A stretch of DNA of 64,000 bases from JALZMG01 sp963739975 (GCA_963739975.1 CAVUCK010000008.1:54765-118764), one strand, 5' to 3'; positions 43,220 through 52,405 are shown, counted from the first letter of the stretch. Notes: a model not told the origin generated them from the letters alone. Translations and numbers: made by a program.

Positions 43220-44336
43220 GTGACCGATGCGGCGATGCAGGATCGCGCCGAGCGCTGGGCGGCGACCATGGACGGCGCGGCAGGCGCAGGGGTGCGGGTG
43301 GCGCACACCGACTCGCGCGCCGCGGTGGACCGGCCGAGCCTCGACCGCCGAGCTCGCCAGGACCACGAGGCGCTCACGCTGTCGCCGAGCGCCACGCGGG
43401 CCGTCGGTGGGGGTCGCCGCGCCCGGCCCGAGGAGCCCGACGACTGGCGCACCTGCTTCGAGCGCGACCGTGACCGCATCCTCCACGCCGCGGCGTTCCG
43501 CCGCCTGGCCGGCAAGACCCAGGTCTTCGTCGTCCCCGACGACCACCAGCGCACGCGGCTGACCCACGCGCTGGAGGTCGCCCAGGTCGCCACGTCGGTG
43601 GCCCGGGCGCTCGGGCTCAACGTCGCGCTCGACCGAGGCCATCGCCCTCGGTCACGATTGCGGGCACGGTCCGGGCGGGCACGCCAGCGAGGACGCCCTG
43701 TCGCCGTACGTCGACGGTGGCTACGACCACGCCCAGTGGGGCGCCGACGTCACCTTGGCGCCGCTCAACCTCTGCGCCGAGACCCTCGACGGCGTTCGCA
43801 ACCATTCGTGGAGCCGGCCGGCGCCGGCCACGGCGGAGGGCGAGGTCGTCTCGTGGGCCGATCGCATCGCCTACGTCTGCCACGACTTCGAGGACGCCGT
43901 GGCAGCTGGCATCGTGGGCGCCGAGATGTTGCCGGCCGTCGTCGCCGATCGGTGCGGCGCCACCCGGTCACGCCAGCTCGGCTCGTTCATCCACGCCATG
44001 GTGCGGGCGGCGGCCGAGCACGGCCGGGTCGGCATGACCGAGCGCGAGGCCGAGGCGCTGGCCGAGATGCGCCGGTTCAACTACGACCACGTCTACCTGC
44101 GCCCGGCCAGTCGCCAGCAGGCGGCGTCGGTGATCGAGCTGCTGCGGGCCCTCGTCGAGCACTACGCCGACCGACCGCAGCTCCTTCCCGACCCGCCGCG
44201 GACCACGGGCGGCAGCGATCAGGCGGTGCGGGCGGCGGTCGCCTACGTCGCTGGGATGACGGACCGGTTCGCCTGCCGCGAAGCGGTGGCGTTGCTCGGT
44301 TGGGATCCCGCCAAGTTGCCAGCCGGCGTGAGCTAG
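43220..44336 (+). pseudogene. dgt: dGTP triphosphohydrolase-like HD-domain protein, interrupted by a single-base frameshift
   Basis: The first frame (43220 to about 43630) encodes FERDRDRILHAAAFRRLAGK, TQVFVVPDDHQRTRLTHALE and VAQVATSVARALGLNVAL, a normal dNTPase start. The sequence then continues in the next frame with EAIALGHDCGHGPGGHASED, the HD metal site, through EVVSWADRIAYVCHDFEDAV to the stop at 44336. One extra base between 43628 and 43634 (ctcgaccgag; ctgaccgag expected) explains the break. Total length 1117 nt fits 371 aa plus that base. Everything else looks intact, so this is either a sequencing error or a very young pseudogene. The repaired enzyme would hydrolyse dGTP or other dNTPs. 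Confidence 0.88.
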
Positions 44337-44593
44337 TCGGCGGCGACGGCGTTCACGTCGACGACCTTGCGGCCCTTGCGCTGGCCGAACTTGACGCTGC
44401 CGTCGACGAGCGAGAAGAGGGTGTCGTCCCCGCCGATCCCGACGTTCTTTCCGGGGTGGAACTTGGTGCCGCGCTGGCGCACGATGATCGCGCCGGCGTG
44501 GACCTTGGTGCCGTCGAACACCTTCACGCCGAGGCGCTGGGCGTTGGAGTCACGGCCGTTGCGGGTGGAGCCGCCACCCTTCGTCTTCGACAT
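44333..44593 (-). CDS. rpmA: 50S ribosomal protein L27
   Basis: 86-aa ribosomal protein at the peptidyl-transferase centre. Sequence begins SKTKGGGSTRNGRDSNAQRL and contains VHAGAIIVRQRGTKFHPG, standard L27. There is no cleavable N-terminal extension of the firmicute type. Its stop overlaps the dgt-like stop on the other strand (shared CTAG). Nine base pairs downstream of rplU, so the two form the usual L21-L27 operon. Confidence 0.97.
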   Translation of the reverse strand: MSKTKGGGSTRNGRDSNAQRLGVKVFDGTKVHAGAIIVRQRGTKFHPGKNVGIGGDDTLFSLVDGSVKFGQRKGRKVVDVNAVAAD

Positions 44594-44602
44594 CTGGCGC
44601 TC

Positions 44603-44911
44603 CTACTTGGCGATCTTGGTGATCTCGACGAGTGTGTAGCGCTGGCGGTGCCCGTACCGGCGGCGCTGGTTGGTGCGCCGCTTGTACGTGAACCCGTTGA
44701 TCTTCGGCCCCCTGGCGGTGCCGACGACCTTCCCGGTCACCGTGACGCCCGACAGCTCGTCCGGCGTGGCCAGCACCGTGTCACCGTCGACGAGCAGCTT
44801 CGGGGTCAGCTCGACCTCGGCGCCCTCCTCGGCGTCGAGCAAGTCGACCTGCACCTGCTCGCCCTGGGCCACCCGCTGCTGGGTGCCTCCGGCATTGATC
44901 ACGGCGTACAT
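44603..44911 (-). CDS. rplU: 50S ribosomal protein L21
   Basis: 102-aa ribosomal protein. Start MYAVINAGGTQQRVAQGEQV, then GPKINGFTYKRRTNQRRRYG, the L21 signature. I chose the ATG at 44911 (in-frame codons upstream to 45028 give a non-homologous extension). Between this start and the rne stop lies the family B hairpin, which would form part of the rplU leader. Confidence 0.96.
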   Translation of the reverse strand: MYAVINAGGTQQRVAQGEQVQVDLLDAEEGAEVELTPKLLVDGDTVLATPDELSGVTVTGKVVGTARGPKINGFTYKRRTNQRRRYGHRQRYTLVEITKIAK

Positions 44912-44945
44912 AGCGACCGGCCATGCTACCGCCGCATCCACCGAC

Positions 44946-44995
44946 TTCTGGCCGTCGGAACCGGCTGCTGTGAGCCGATTGCGCCGGCCAGAACC
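44946..44995. repeat. Dispersed hairpin repeat, family B, copy 1 (rne-rplU gap)
   Basis: Arms TTCTGGCCG and CGGCCAGAA around a 30-nt loop containing TGTGAGCCGAT. Compared with 54008-54057 over an ungapped 50 bp it has 39 identities, with loop as well as stem conserved. Confidence 0.75.
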
Positions 44996-44996
44996 G

Positions 44997-46814
44997 TCAG
45001 TCCAACAACGCGTGGTCGACGACGACACCGCGGCCGTCGCAGTTGGGGCAGATCTCCGAGAACTCGGTCAGCAGGCCCTCGCCGATGCGCTTGCGGGTCA
45101 TCTCGACGAGGCCGAGGTCCGAGATGTCGAACACCTGCGACCTGGTCTTGTCGCGCGACAGGGCAGAGCGGAACGCCTCGACCACCTTGGCCCGGTTGTC
45201 CCGGATCTCCATGTCGATGAAGTCGATGACGATGATGCCGCCGATGTCGCGCAGGCGCAGTTGCTTGGCGATCTCCTCGGCGGCCTCCATGTTGTTGTGG
45301 AACACCGTCTCCTCGAGGCTCGACGAGCCGACGTTCTTGCCCGTGTTGACGTCGATGACGGTCAACGCCTCGGTGTGCTCGATGATCAGCGAGCCCCCCG
45401 ACGGCAGCCACACCTTGCGATCGAGGGCCTTGTGAACCTGCTCGTGGACGTGGTACTGCTCGAACAGGCTGAGACCTTCCGCCTCGGCATCGTAGAACTC
45501 CACGCGGTCGGCCAACTCGGGGTTGAACGCGCCGATGTACGCCCGGAGCTCGTCGTACAGGCGGCGATCATCGATCACGACCCCCCGGTAGTCGGCGTTG
45601 AACTCTTCGCGGATCACTCGCACGGCCAGCTCCGGCTCGCGGTACAGCAACGTCGGCTGCTTCGCCGAGGTCGCCTTGGCGGCGATCTGCTCCCACTCGT
45701 CGAGCAGCAGTGTCATGTCGGCGCGCAGCTCTTCCTCGGTGGCGTGTTCAGCGGCCGTGCGCACGATCAGGCCGTGCTGGGCCGGCTTCACGCGATCGAG
45801 GATCCCCCGGAGGCGCTTGCGGACGTCGTCGGGCAGCCGCTTGGAGATGCCGTAGGTCTTCGAGTTGGGGATCAGCACGACGAAGCGACCGGGCAGCGAG
45901 ACCTCCTGGGTCAGCCGCGCCCCCTTCGCCCCGATCGGGTTCTTCGTGACCTGGGAGATGATCAGCTGCCGAGGGCGCAGGATGTCCTCGATGCGCGCCC
46001 CGTCACCGCGCTCCTCGATGTCCTCGGCGTCGTATTGCACGTCGCCGCGGTACAGCACGGCGTTCTTCGGGGTGGCGATGTCCACGAAGGCCGCTTCCAT
46101 GCCGGGCAGGACGTTCTGCACCCGCCCGATGTAGATGTTCCCGTGGATCTGGCTGATGTCGTCGGAGGGTCGGCTGACGTAGTGCTCGATCAAGCTGCGG
46201 CCCTCGAGCACGGCGACCTGGGCCACCGATTCGCGGACCTGGACGCACATCAGATAACGACCGGCTGGCTTGCCCTTGCGCTCCCGTCCGCCGCGCCGGA
46301 CGTCGGCGTCGAGCGGATCCTCGACGAGGTCGACGCGCGGCTGGTCCTGGCGGCGGCCGGCTCGCTTGCGCTTCCCGCCGGCGGCGTCGCCGCGGTCCCG
46401 GCGACCCGGTCGATCGCCCGCCGAACGGCTGCGGCGGGCCGGTGGTGCGTCGCTGGCCGGCTGCGCCGGCGGCGCCGGTCTGGTGTCGCCGATCTGCGGC
46501 TTGCGCACCAGTGAGCGCTCGGCCGCCTCGGCCGTGACCCGTCCTTCTCGCGGCAGCTCCGGGAGCTCTGCCGGGTCCGATCCGGCGGTCATCGGTTCGC
46601 CGTCGTGCGCCCCGCCCGGACGCTCGCCGTTCTCCCCGCCGCGCTCGGTCGCCTCGGCCGATCGGCGGCGACCTTGGCCGCCGCGCGAACCCCGTCGCCG
46701 CTTGCGGCTCGGCGCGCCCTCAGCAGCGCTGTCGTTGTCTCCGACGTCGCCGACGGAGGCGGCACGCTCCGTGGTCGGGCCGCTCTCCGGTCCCGAGTCG
46801 TTGTCGTCCATCAT
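44997..46814 (-). CDS. rne: Ribonuclease E/G
   Basis: 605-aa endoribonuclease for mRNA turnover and rRNA processing. Residues 1-185 are a disordered, Arg/Gly/Ala-rich N-terminal region, as in actinobacterial RNase E. An S1-like domain follows (HGNIYIGRVQNVLPGMEAAFVDI split as NIYIGRVQNVLPGMEAAF). The DNase I-like catalytic domain has LTVIDVNTGKN and IIVIDFIDME (metal Asp residues), and the C-terminus ends with the zinc-link CPNCDGRG. There is no C-terminal scaffold. A ribosome site (GAAGGGA) precedes two adjacent ATG codons at 46814 and 46811. Confidence 0.95.
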   Translation of the reverse strand: MMDDNDSGPESGPTTERAASVGDVGDNDSAAEGAPSRKRRRGSRGGQGRRRSAEATERGGENGERPGGAHDGEPMTAGSDPAELPELPREGRVTAEAAERSLVRKPQIGDTRPAPPAQPASDAPPARRSRSAGDRPGRRDRGDAAGGKRKRAGRRQDQPRVDLVEDPLDADVRRGGRERKGKPAGRYLMCVQVRESVAQVAVLEGRSLIEHYVSRPSDDISQIHGNIYIGRVQNVLPGMEAAFVDIATPKNAVLYRGDVQYDAEDIEERGDGARIEDILRPRQLIISQVTKNPIGAKGARLTQEVSLPGRFVVLIPNSKTYGISKRLPDDVRKRLRGILDRVKPAQHGLIVRTAAEHATEEELRADMTLLLDEWEQIAAKATSAKQPTLLYREPELAVRVIREEFNADYRGVVIDDRRLYDELRAYIGAFNPELADRVEFYDAEAEGLSLFEQYHVHEQVHKALDRKVWLPSGGSLIIEHTEALTVIDVNTGKNVGSSSLEETVFHNNMEAAEEIAKQLRLRDIGGIIVIDFIDMEIRDNRAKVVEAFRSALSRDKTRSQVFDISDLGLVEMTRKRIGEGLLTEFSEICPNCDGRGVVVDHALLD

Positions 46815-47070
46815 CGTCCCTTCTGGCGCGCCCAACGGGCACCCGGCCGACCTCCAGCTGCGCCAACACGAGGTGCTGGTGGGTCGCCTGCTCGATCGAT
46901 CGAACCCGTGCGCCGTCATCGGACGGCTGGCACTGCGGGGTTCGAGTACTCCTCGCCCGTCGCTGCTGCTGGTCGAGAGGCGGGAGGACCCGCGCCCAGC
47001 GTGCGGTCATGGCGTGGTCGAGTCTAGCCCGAGACGGCCGGCACCAGGTGCGTTCGGCGCCGCCGCGGCC
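46815..47070. other. 256-bp gap between rodA and rne with no recognised feature
   Basis: A minus-strand open frame (ATG at 47010) runs into rne in another frame but has no recognisable motif and shadow-like Arg-rich composition. No strong hairpin found. It probably holds the rne promoter and leader. Confidence 0.4.
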
Positions 47071-48231
47071 TCAGGCCATGCGCCGCATGTGCACGCTCTG
47101 GACGAGCCCGAGCAGCGCGAACCACGTGATCAAGCCGGATCCGCCGTAGGAGATGAACGGCATCGGCAGCCCCGTGACCGGCATGATCTTGAGCGTCATC
47201 CCGATGTTCTGGAACACCTGCCACAGCAGCATCGTGAACACGCCGGCGCAGAGGTACGTGCCGAGCAGGTCCTTGGACAGGTGGGCGATCCGCCAGATGC
47301 GCACCAGCACGACGGCGAACAGGAGCAGCAACATGGCGCACCCGAACATGCCGAACTGCTCGCCCACCGCAGCGAACGGGAAGTCGGCCCACAGCACGGG
47401 GATGTCCCGGCCGTTCGTCAGCGGCCCCTGCAGCCAGCCCTTGCCGAACAGCCCGCCGGTGCCGACGGCGCGCAGGGCGTTGGTGGACTGGAACGTGAGA
47501 TTGGCCAGCGCTGGGTTGCTCTCGTCGAAGAACACCCGCACGCGGTCGAGCTGGTACTGGTTGACCAGCCCGCTGATCAAGGTCGCTCCGACCGTGGCGA
47601 GCGACAGCAGGCTGACCACGAAGATGTACCGCGCCTTGGCGCCGGCGACGAGCAGCACGCCCATCGCCATGGCGGCGATGACCGATGCCGTGCCGAGGTC
47701 CGGCTGCAAGAGGATCAGCCCGGCCGGAAGCCCGACGATGATCAGCGAGCCCATGAACCGCGGATAGGACACGGCGTCGGCCCGCTCGTCGCTGAGGTAG
47801 GCGCACAGCGCGAGGAGCACGGCGAACTTGGCGAACTCGGCCGGCTGGAGCTGGATCGGGCCGATCTCGATGGCCAGGACGGCGTCGTCGGCGGAGCCGA
47901 CCGTGTTGATCGCCGCCAACGCGGCGAGCACGATCACCATCAGCACGTAGAGCCGGCGGGCCTGGTGCTTGAGCCATTCGTAGTCGATGGCCATCACGAT
48001 GACGAGGGCGAGGACGGCGGCGATGGCGAAGATGACCTGCCGGGTGACGAACTGGTAGGGGTCGGTGGTGCGCGTCCTCGTGGCCGAGTACACGATGAAG
48101 CACCCGATCACCGTGAGCGCGCCCTGCGCCGTGAGCAGGACCCAGTCGATGTTGCGGCCCGGCGCGGCCGGGCTGGCCCGGATGTTGCCCAGCCCCGAAT
48201 CGGGTTTGCGCTGGAGCATCGAGAGGCCCAT
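47071..48231 (-). CDS. rodA: Rod shape-determining peptidoglycan glycosyltransferase RodA
   Basis: 386-aa SEDS-family membrane glycosyltransferase that polymerises lipid II for side-wall growth, partner of the PBP2 encoded just upstream (6 bp apart). Ten hydrophobic segments; SEDS landmarks include QPAEFAKFAVLLALCAYLSD (with the catalytic region near the conserved Glu/Asp), LILLQPDLGTASV, GWLQGPLTNGRDIPVLWADF and MPFISYGGSGLITWF. The last gene of mreB-mreC-mreD-mrdA-rodA. Confidence 0.95.
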   Translation of the reverse strand: MGLSMLQRKPDSGLGNIRASPAAPGRNIDWVLLTAQGALTVIGCFIVYSATRTRTTDPYQFVTRQVIFAIAAVLALVIVMAIDYEWLKHQARRLYVLMVIVLAALAAINTVGSADDAVLAIEIGPIQLQPAEFAKFAVLLALCAYLSDERADAVSYPRFMGSLIIVGLPAGLILLQPDLGTASVIAAMAMGVLLVAGAKARYIFVVSLLSLATVGATLISGLVNQYQLDRVRVFFDESNPALANLTFQSTNALRAVGTGGLFGKGWLQGPLTNGRDIPVLWADFPFAAVGEQFGMFGCAMLLLLFAVVLVRIWRIAHLSKDLLGTYLCAGVFTMLLWQVFQNIGMTLKIMPVTGLPMPFISYGGSGLITWFALLGLVQSVHMRRMA

Positions 48232-48237
48232 CGACGC

Positions 48238-50457
48238 TCAGTCCCCGCCGGACGGGCGGGTCTGCAAGGCGTCCGTGTCCGCGCTCACCCCGCACGTCAT
48301 GTCGACCGGCGCCAACGGCTCGGCAGCCACTTCGCTGGTCACGTCGAGCGGATCCGAGATCGTCACCGGGTCCATCGGGACCTGCCCGCCGAGCGCCAGG
48401 TACATGCACTTGACGACCGGCGCCGCCCCGAGCGACCCGTAGCCGGCCTTCTCCAGGTACGACACCACCGTGTACGGGCGGTTCGGATCGAGGCTGAAGG
48501 CGGCGAACGCCGACGAGTCGTTCCACGGATAGTTGAACTGGCCCTGGGCCGTCCCGGTCTTCCCGGCGATCGGGATGGCCCCCAGATCCTCCGGATAGCC
48601 GATCTCGAACAGCTCCTCGGCCGTGGTCGACCGTCCGTTCTCTCCGGGACCGGTGATGTTCCGGCGGGTGCCCTCGACGATCGGGTCGCGCACGGTGGGG
48701 GGCATCGGGATCGGCCGGGCCTCCGGGACCAGTCCCTCGACGACGGTGCCGGCGGCGACGTCGGCAACGCCCGGCTCGCCGTCCGGCACCTCAGGGGCGT
48801 AGATCGTCTGGACCAGCTTCGGCGTCAGCACGTTGCCGCCGTTGGCGATCGCCGCATAGCCGACGGCGACCTGCAGGGGCGAGGCAGCCATCAGACCTTG
48901 ACCGATGGCCATCTGCAGCAGGTCACCGGGGGTCACCCTCGGGATCTCGATGTCGCTGAGCGCGCCGCTCGCCAGCAGTTCGGCCTTCAGCTCGTCCGTT
49001 GGGACACGGCCGTCGAACTCGAACGGCAGGTCGATGCCCGTGTCGGCGCCGAAGCCGAACTGCCGGACCTGGTCCTGCAGCTGGGTGCCGGCGACGTAGA
49101 AGAAGTCCTCACCGAGCTTGTAGTAGAAGGAGTCGCTGGACACGGCGAGCGACACGGCGACATCGACCAATCCGTACTTGCATGGCTGCCCGTCGCCGCA
49201 CAGCGAGTTGCGGTACTCGCAGCGCACGGGCCCACCCTGTGTTTGGCACTGGCTCGGGTCGATGCGCGTGATCGTGTACGTACCCTGGTCGTCGTACTTC
49301 GTGCCGGCATTGATGAGTCCCGTGGCCAGGGCGGCGTAGGCGACGAACACCTTGAACGCCGAGCCCATGTTGTACTGACCCTGGATGGCTCGGTTGGTCA
49401 AGCTGGAGAGGTCCGGGTCGACCGGAGCGCCGCCGGGGATCGGTCGGGGGAACAACTGGTCGAACTTGTCGCCCGGCACCTCGGCGTTGAACCAGCGGTT
49501 GTCGAACGTCGGGTAGCTGGCCATCGCCCCGATCTGGCCGGTCTGCTGGTTCATCACGATCACCGAGCCGGCCGGCGCCTTGTACGGCACCTGCTCGGGT
49601 TGCTGGGGGTCGATCACCGTCTTGGTGCCGTCGAGCGCGGTGAGGAAGTTGTTGACGAAGAACTGCTTGCGGTACTGCAGCTGCGTCTGCAGCACCCGCT
49701 CGGCGTACTGCTGCACGTCGAGGTTGATCGAGAGCTGGATGTCGTTGCCGTTGACGGGCTCTCGCCGGCTGATCTCGCGCACGATGCGGTTGCGGGCGTC
49801 GACCTCGACGACCCGCTCGCCCCATTGCCCGTGCAGGACCTCTTCCATGCTCAGCTCGATGCCGCTGCGCCCGACCTTCTCGCCGCCCTTGCTGATGTCG
49901 TAGCCGAGCGCCTCGTACTCGTCGGCGTCCTCCTCGGTGATCGCGCCCGTGTAGCCGATCACGTGGCTGGCCAGCGGGGCGTAGGGATACGTCCGCTTCC
50001 ACTCCGTCTCCACCGTGACGCCGGGGAAGTCCTCGGCCCGCTCGCCGAGGGCGATGGCCACGTCCTCGCGCACGTCCTCCTTCAGCGGCATCGGCCGGTA
50101 CCGGCTGTAGAGCTCGCTGTCGTAGCGCTCCTCCATCTCGGCGACCGGCATCTCGAGCCACCCGGACAGACGGCTGAACAGCTCGGCCCGATCGGTGTCC
50201 CGGCGCATCACCTCCCAGTCGACGGTGGCCACGAGGAGGCGGTCGTTGTCGGCGAGGATCCGCCCGGTGGCGTCGAAGATGCGGCCCCGCTCGGGGATCA
50301 GCGGGATGGTGCGGACCTTGCTCTGGTCGACCGTGGCCTGCAGCGAGTCGGCCTGCACGGTCTGCAGGAACCACAGGCGCGTCCCGACGGCGCCGAACAG
50401 CAGGGTCGCCACGAGGGCCAGGACCCCCAGGCGGGCGGCCCGCTTGTCAGCAGCCAT
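48238..50457 (-). CDS. mrdA: Penicillin-binding protein 2 (class B, elongation)
   Basis: 739-aa transpeptidase of the elongasome. One N-terminal membrane segment (LGVLALVATLLFGAVGTRLW), a dimerisation domain with RGRIFDATGRILADN, and a transpeptidase domain with the active-site MGSAFKVF (Ser about residue 365), a VSSDSFYYKLG motif (SxD at the usual SxN position, common in PBP2) and KTGTAQ (about 632). A run of roughly 60 residues between the SxN and KTG motifs is longer than in E. coli PBP2. Confidence 0.95.
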   Translation of the reverse strand: MAADKRAARLGVLALVATLLFGAVGTRLWFLQTVQADSLQATVDQSKVRTIPLIPERGRIFDATGRILADNDRLLVATVDWEVMRRDTDRAELFSRLSGWLEMPVAEMEERYDSELYSRYRPMPLKEDVREDVAIALGERAEDFPGVTVETEWKRTYPYAPLASHVIGYTGAITEEDADEYEALGYDISKGGEKVGRSGIELSMEEVLHGQWGERVVEVDARNRIVREISRREPVNGNDIQLSINLDVQQYAERVLQTQLQYRKQFFVNNFLTALDGTKTVIDPQQPEQVPYKAPAGSVIVMNQQTGQIGAMASYPTFDNRWFNAEVPGDKFDQLFPRPIPGGAPVDPDLSSLTNRAIQGQYNMGSAFKVFVAYAALATGLINAGTKYDDQGTYTITRIDPSQCQTQGGPVRCEYRNSLCGDGQPCKYGLVDVAVSLAVSSDSFYYKLGEDFFYVAGTQLQDQVRQFGFGADTGIDLPFEFDGRVPTDELKAELLASGALSDIEIPRVTPGDLLQMAIGQGLMAASPLQVAVGYAAIANGGNVLTPKLVQTIYAPEVPDGEPGVADVAAGTVVEGLVPEARPIPMPPTVRDPIVEGTRRNITGPGENGRSTTAEELFEIGYPEDLGAIPIAGKTGTAQGQFNYPWNDSSAFAAFSLDPNRPYTVVSYLEKAGYGSLGAAPVVKCMYLALGGQVPMDPVTISDPLDVTSEVAAEPLAPVDMTCGVSADTDALQTRPSGGD

Positions 50458-50486
50458 GGCGCCAGTCTGCTCCGTGGGTGTAAGAG

Positions 50487-50558
50487 CTTCGGTTCATTGG
50501 CGCACCCTGCCGATGAGCGACGCGATCCAGCATGCCGGGGTGCACCAATGAGCCGAAG
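50487..50558. repeat. Dispersed hairpin repeat, family D, copy 2
   Basis: Arms of 21 nt: left begins CTTCGGTTCATTGGCGCACC, right ends GCACCAATGAGCCGAAG; only two positions differ and both allow G-U pairs. The 30-nt loop contains GCGACGCGATCCAGC, as in copy 1 at 29112. Confidence 0.75.
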
Positions 50559-50566
50559 ACCGTGCT

Positions 50567-50642
50567 TGATGGTTCGCTCGCTCGAAGTTGTCGATTGCCT
50601 CGCTCGCTCGAAGACTCGCTCCCTCGGACAGTCGCTCGCTCA
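50567..50642. repeat. Short dispersed repeat, family E, copy 2 (partly duplicated)
   Basis: GATGGTTCGCTCGCTCGAAG at 50569, then a second CTCGCTCGCTCGAAG with ACTCGCTC, ending at the mreD stop codon. As at 29112-29246, a family D hairpin lies just beside it. Confidence 0.65.
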
Positions 50643-51179
50643 CGCGCTCGACTCCTGGGGCACGGCGCGCCACTCGGTGCGCTTGATGCGCATGCACCAT
50701 CGACCGAGCGGGACGAACACCGGGCTGAGCACGATCGCCCCGGCGGCGACGACGGCCACGGCGACGCCGTAGCGCGGTCCGAAGGCCTGCTCCTCGCCGA
50801 TGAACGCCCGCACGACCGGCACCGCGGCCTCGCCGACGGCGGCGCCGAACCCGGTGAAGATCGCCGCCAGCCACCACTGCGGGTCGACGGTCAGCGACAT
50901 GACGTAGCCGGCGGCGAACCCGGCGAGCCCCATCGTGATCGACGACGATCCGAGCGGGGTGTTCGACCCGAGGTCGTACATCAGCCCCAGCACGAAGCCG
51001 GCCAACGCGCCCTTCTGCGGGCCGCTGGCCGCGCCGGCCGCCGCCGCAAGGGCCAGCATGACTTGGACCACCACGCCGAACGGCGTGAGGTCGGTGAACA
51101 GCGTCCGCTGCAGCGCCAGCAGGATCAGGCCGACGGAGACCAACCGCAGCAGCGGTCCCTGGATCAAGGACATCAGCAT
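50640..51179 (-). CDS. mreD: Rod shape-determining protein MreD
   Basis: 179-aa integral membrane component of the elongasome. Five hydrophobic segments; family features include LISVGLILLALQRTL-like start (LVSVGLILLALQRTLFTD), AGFVLGLMYDLGSNTPLG and MGLAGFAAGYVMSL. The start overlaps the mreC stop. The 3' end borders the family D/E repeats, which separate it from mrdA by 182 bp. Confidence 0.92.
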   Translation of the reverse strand: MLMSLIQGPLLRLVSVGLILLALQRTLFTDLTPFGVVVQVMLALAAAAGAASGPQKGALAGFVLGLMYDLGSNTPLGSSSITMGLAGFAAGYVMSLTVDPQWWLAAIFTGFGAAVGEAAVPVVRAFIGEEQAFGPRYGVAVAVVAAGAIVLSPVFVPLGRWCMRIKRTEWRAVPQESSA

Positions 51180-52312
51180 CAGTTGCCGGCCTGCGTGTCG
51201 ATCGGCGCCTCGACCTCGGCGCTCGGCTTGTACAGCACGACCCTGACGAACTGCAGCTCGTCGAGGTCGGCCAAGGGGTTCACCTCGAGCAGCGGGCCGT
51301 CGGCCGTCGACCGGGCGATCACGTTCTCGATCAGGCCGACGGGGATGTCCGGAGGGGCCAACCCGGTCGTGCCACCTGCGGTGAGGACGATGTCGCCGAC
51401 GGTCGGCCGGCCGAACCCCGGGTCGTCCTGGATGAGGTCGATCTGCGGGAAGTTGTCGGGCCCATGCCCGGTCATGCGGCCCGTGTCCCGCTGGGGGTTG
51501 GTGGTCGTCGTGGCGGGGATCGTGGTGGTCGTCGTCGACGACGTCGTCTCACCCGGCGCCAACGGTTCGACCGTCGTCGGGGCGGTGGTCGTGGTGGTCG
51601 TGGACTCGGTCGTCGTGGTCGCCTCGGACGTCGACGACGAGGCGTTGGCCGGGACGTCCGTCGACGACGGCACGCTGCTGTCGGGCGACCCGGCGATCGT
51701 CGTGCCCGTCGCCGGCGCCGACGTGGCCGGGATCGTCGTCGGCGGGGGCGGCGGCGCGACGACCTTCACGGTGAGCACGTAGCGCGGGTCGCTCATCAGC
51801 ATCACGTAGGCCCGGTCGGGCAGCAGCGGCTCGGTCACCTTGCCGACGAGGCCGGCCGAGGTGACCACGGCCATGCCGACGTCGATGCCGTCGTTGCGGC
51901 CCTTGTTGATCTCGATGATCTGGTCGAGGTTGCCCGGGCTCTCACCCTCGACGGCGGCGGTCACGGTGGCGTAGTCGCTGAGCGAGGGCAGCTGGTTGAG
52001 GGCCAACAGCTCCTCGTAGGCCTGGATTGCCGCCCGGCCGCCGATCTGGTCGGCACGCTGGCCCTCCAGCTGCTCCTGGAGCGCCTCGTTCTCCTGCTCC
52101 AGCTCTTCGTAGTCCATGATCCCGCGCCATGCGTTGCGGATCGGGTTGGTGACCACCTCGGCGGCGGCCTCGAACGGCTCCATCGCCTTCTGGAAGCCCT
52201 CGCGGGCGGTGTCGAAGATCGCCGTGCCGCGCAGGTCGAGCGTCAGCAGCAGGGCAGACGTCAACAACAGCAGCAGGATCGCCCGGCGCCGCCCGGGGGT
52301 GTAGATCGGCAT
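51179..52312 (-). CDS. mreC: Rod shape-determining protein MreC with a long Thr/Ser/Pro-rich insertion
   Basis: 377 aa. N-terminal membrane helix AILLLLLTSALLLTLDLRGT, coiled coil YEELEQENEALQEQLEGQRA, then the extracellular beta domain. That domain starts normally (GRNDGIDVGMAVVTSAGLVG, VMLMSDPRYVLTVKV) but is split by about 95 residues rich in Thr, Ser and Pro (about 51475-51762), including runs of Thr. It resumes with GRMTGHGPDNFPQIDLIQDD and GDIVLTAGGTTGLAPPDIPV. The insertion sits between two beta strands in a surface loop. Links the MreB filaments to RodA/PBP2. Confidence 0.93.
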   Translation of the reverse strand: MPIYTPGRRRAILLLLLTSALLLTLDLRGTAIFDTAREGFQKAMEPFEAAAEVVTNPIRNAWRGIMDYEELEQENEALQEQLEGQRADQIGGRAAIQAYEELLALNQLPSLSDYATVTAAVEGESPGNLDQIIEINKGRNDGIDVGMAVVTSAGLVGKVTEPLLPDRAYVMLMSDPRYVLTVKVVAPPPPPTTIPATSAPATGTTIAGSPDSSVPSSTDVPANASSSTSEATTTTESTTTTTTAPTTVEPLAPGETTSSTTTTTIPATTTTNPQRDTGRMTGHGPDNFPQIDLIQDDPGFGRPTVGDIVLTAGGTTGLAPPDIPVGLIENVIARSTADGPLLEVNPLADLDELQFVRVVLYKPSAEVEAPIDTQAGN

Positions 52313-52405
52313 CAGTCAGGCAGCAAGGGGCACTGGAAGGGTTTGGGTTCCCGAGCGTTCGTGCCGCAGTGAGCGATCGACGTCAGGCCGGCCTTGCCCG
52401 GCCCG

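Noticed and set aside
44912..44996. Family B hairpin as an L21 autoregulatory leader
   Set aside because: The same element occurs upstream of ndk, so a ribosomal-protein-specific leader is not the simplest reading.
46720..47010. Possible small gene upstream of rne
   Set aside because: Arg-rich, no ribosome site, overlaps rne in another frame, no recognisable motif.
46270..50772. A 1500-aa open frame antisense to rne, rodA and mrdA, and many similar long antisense frames
   Set aside because: High G+C leaves few stops in shadow frames; the translation is Arg/Gly/Asp/His-rich without motifs, while the opposite strand encodes well-known proteins.
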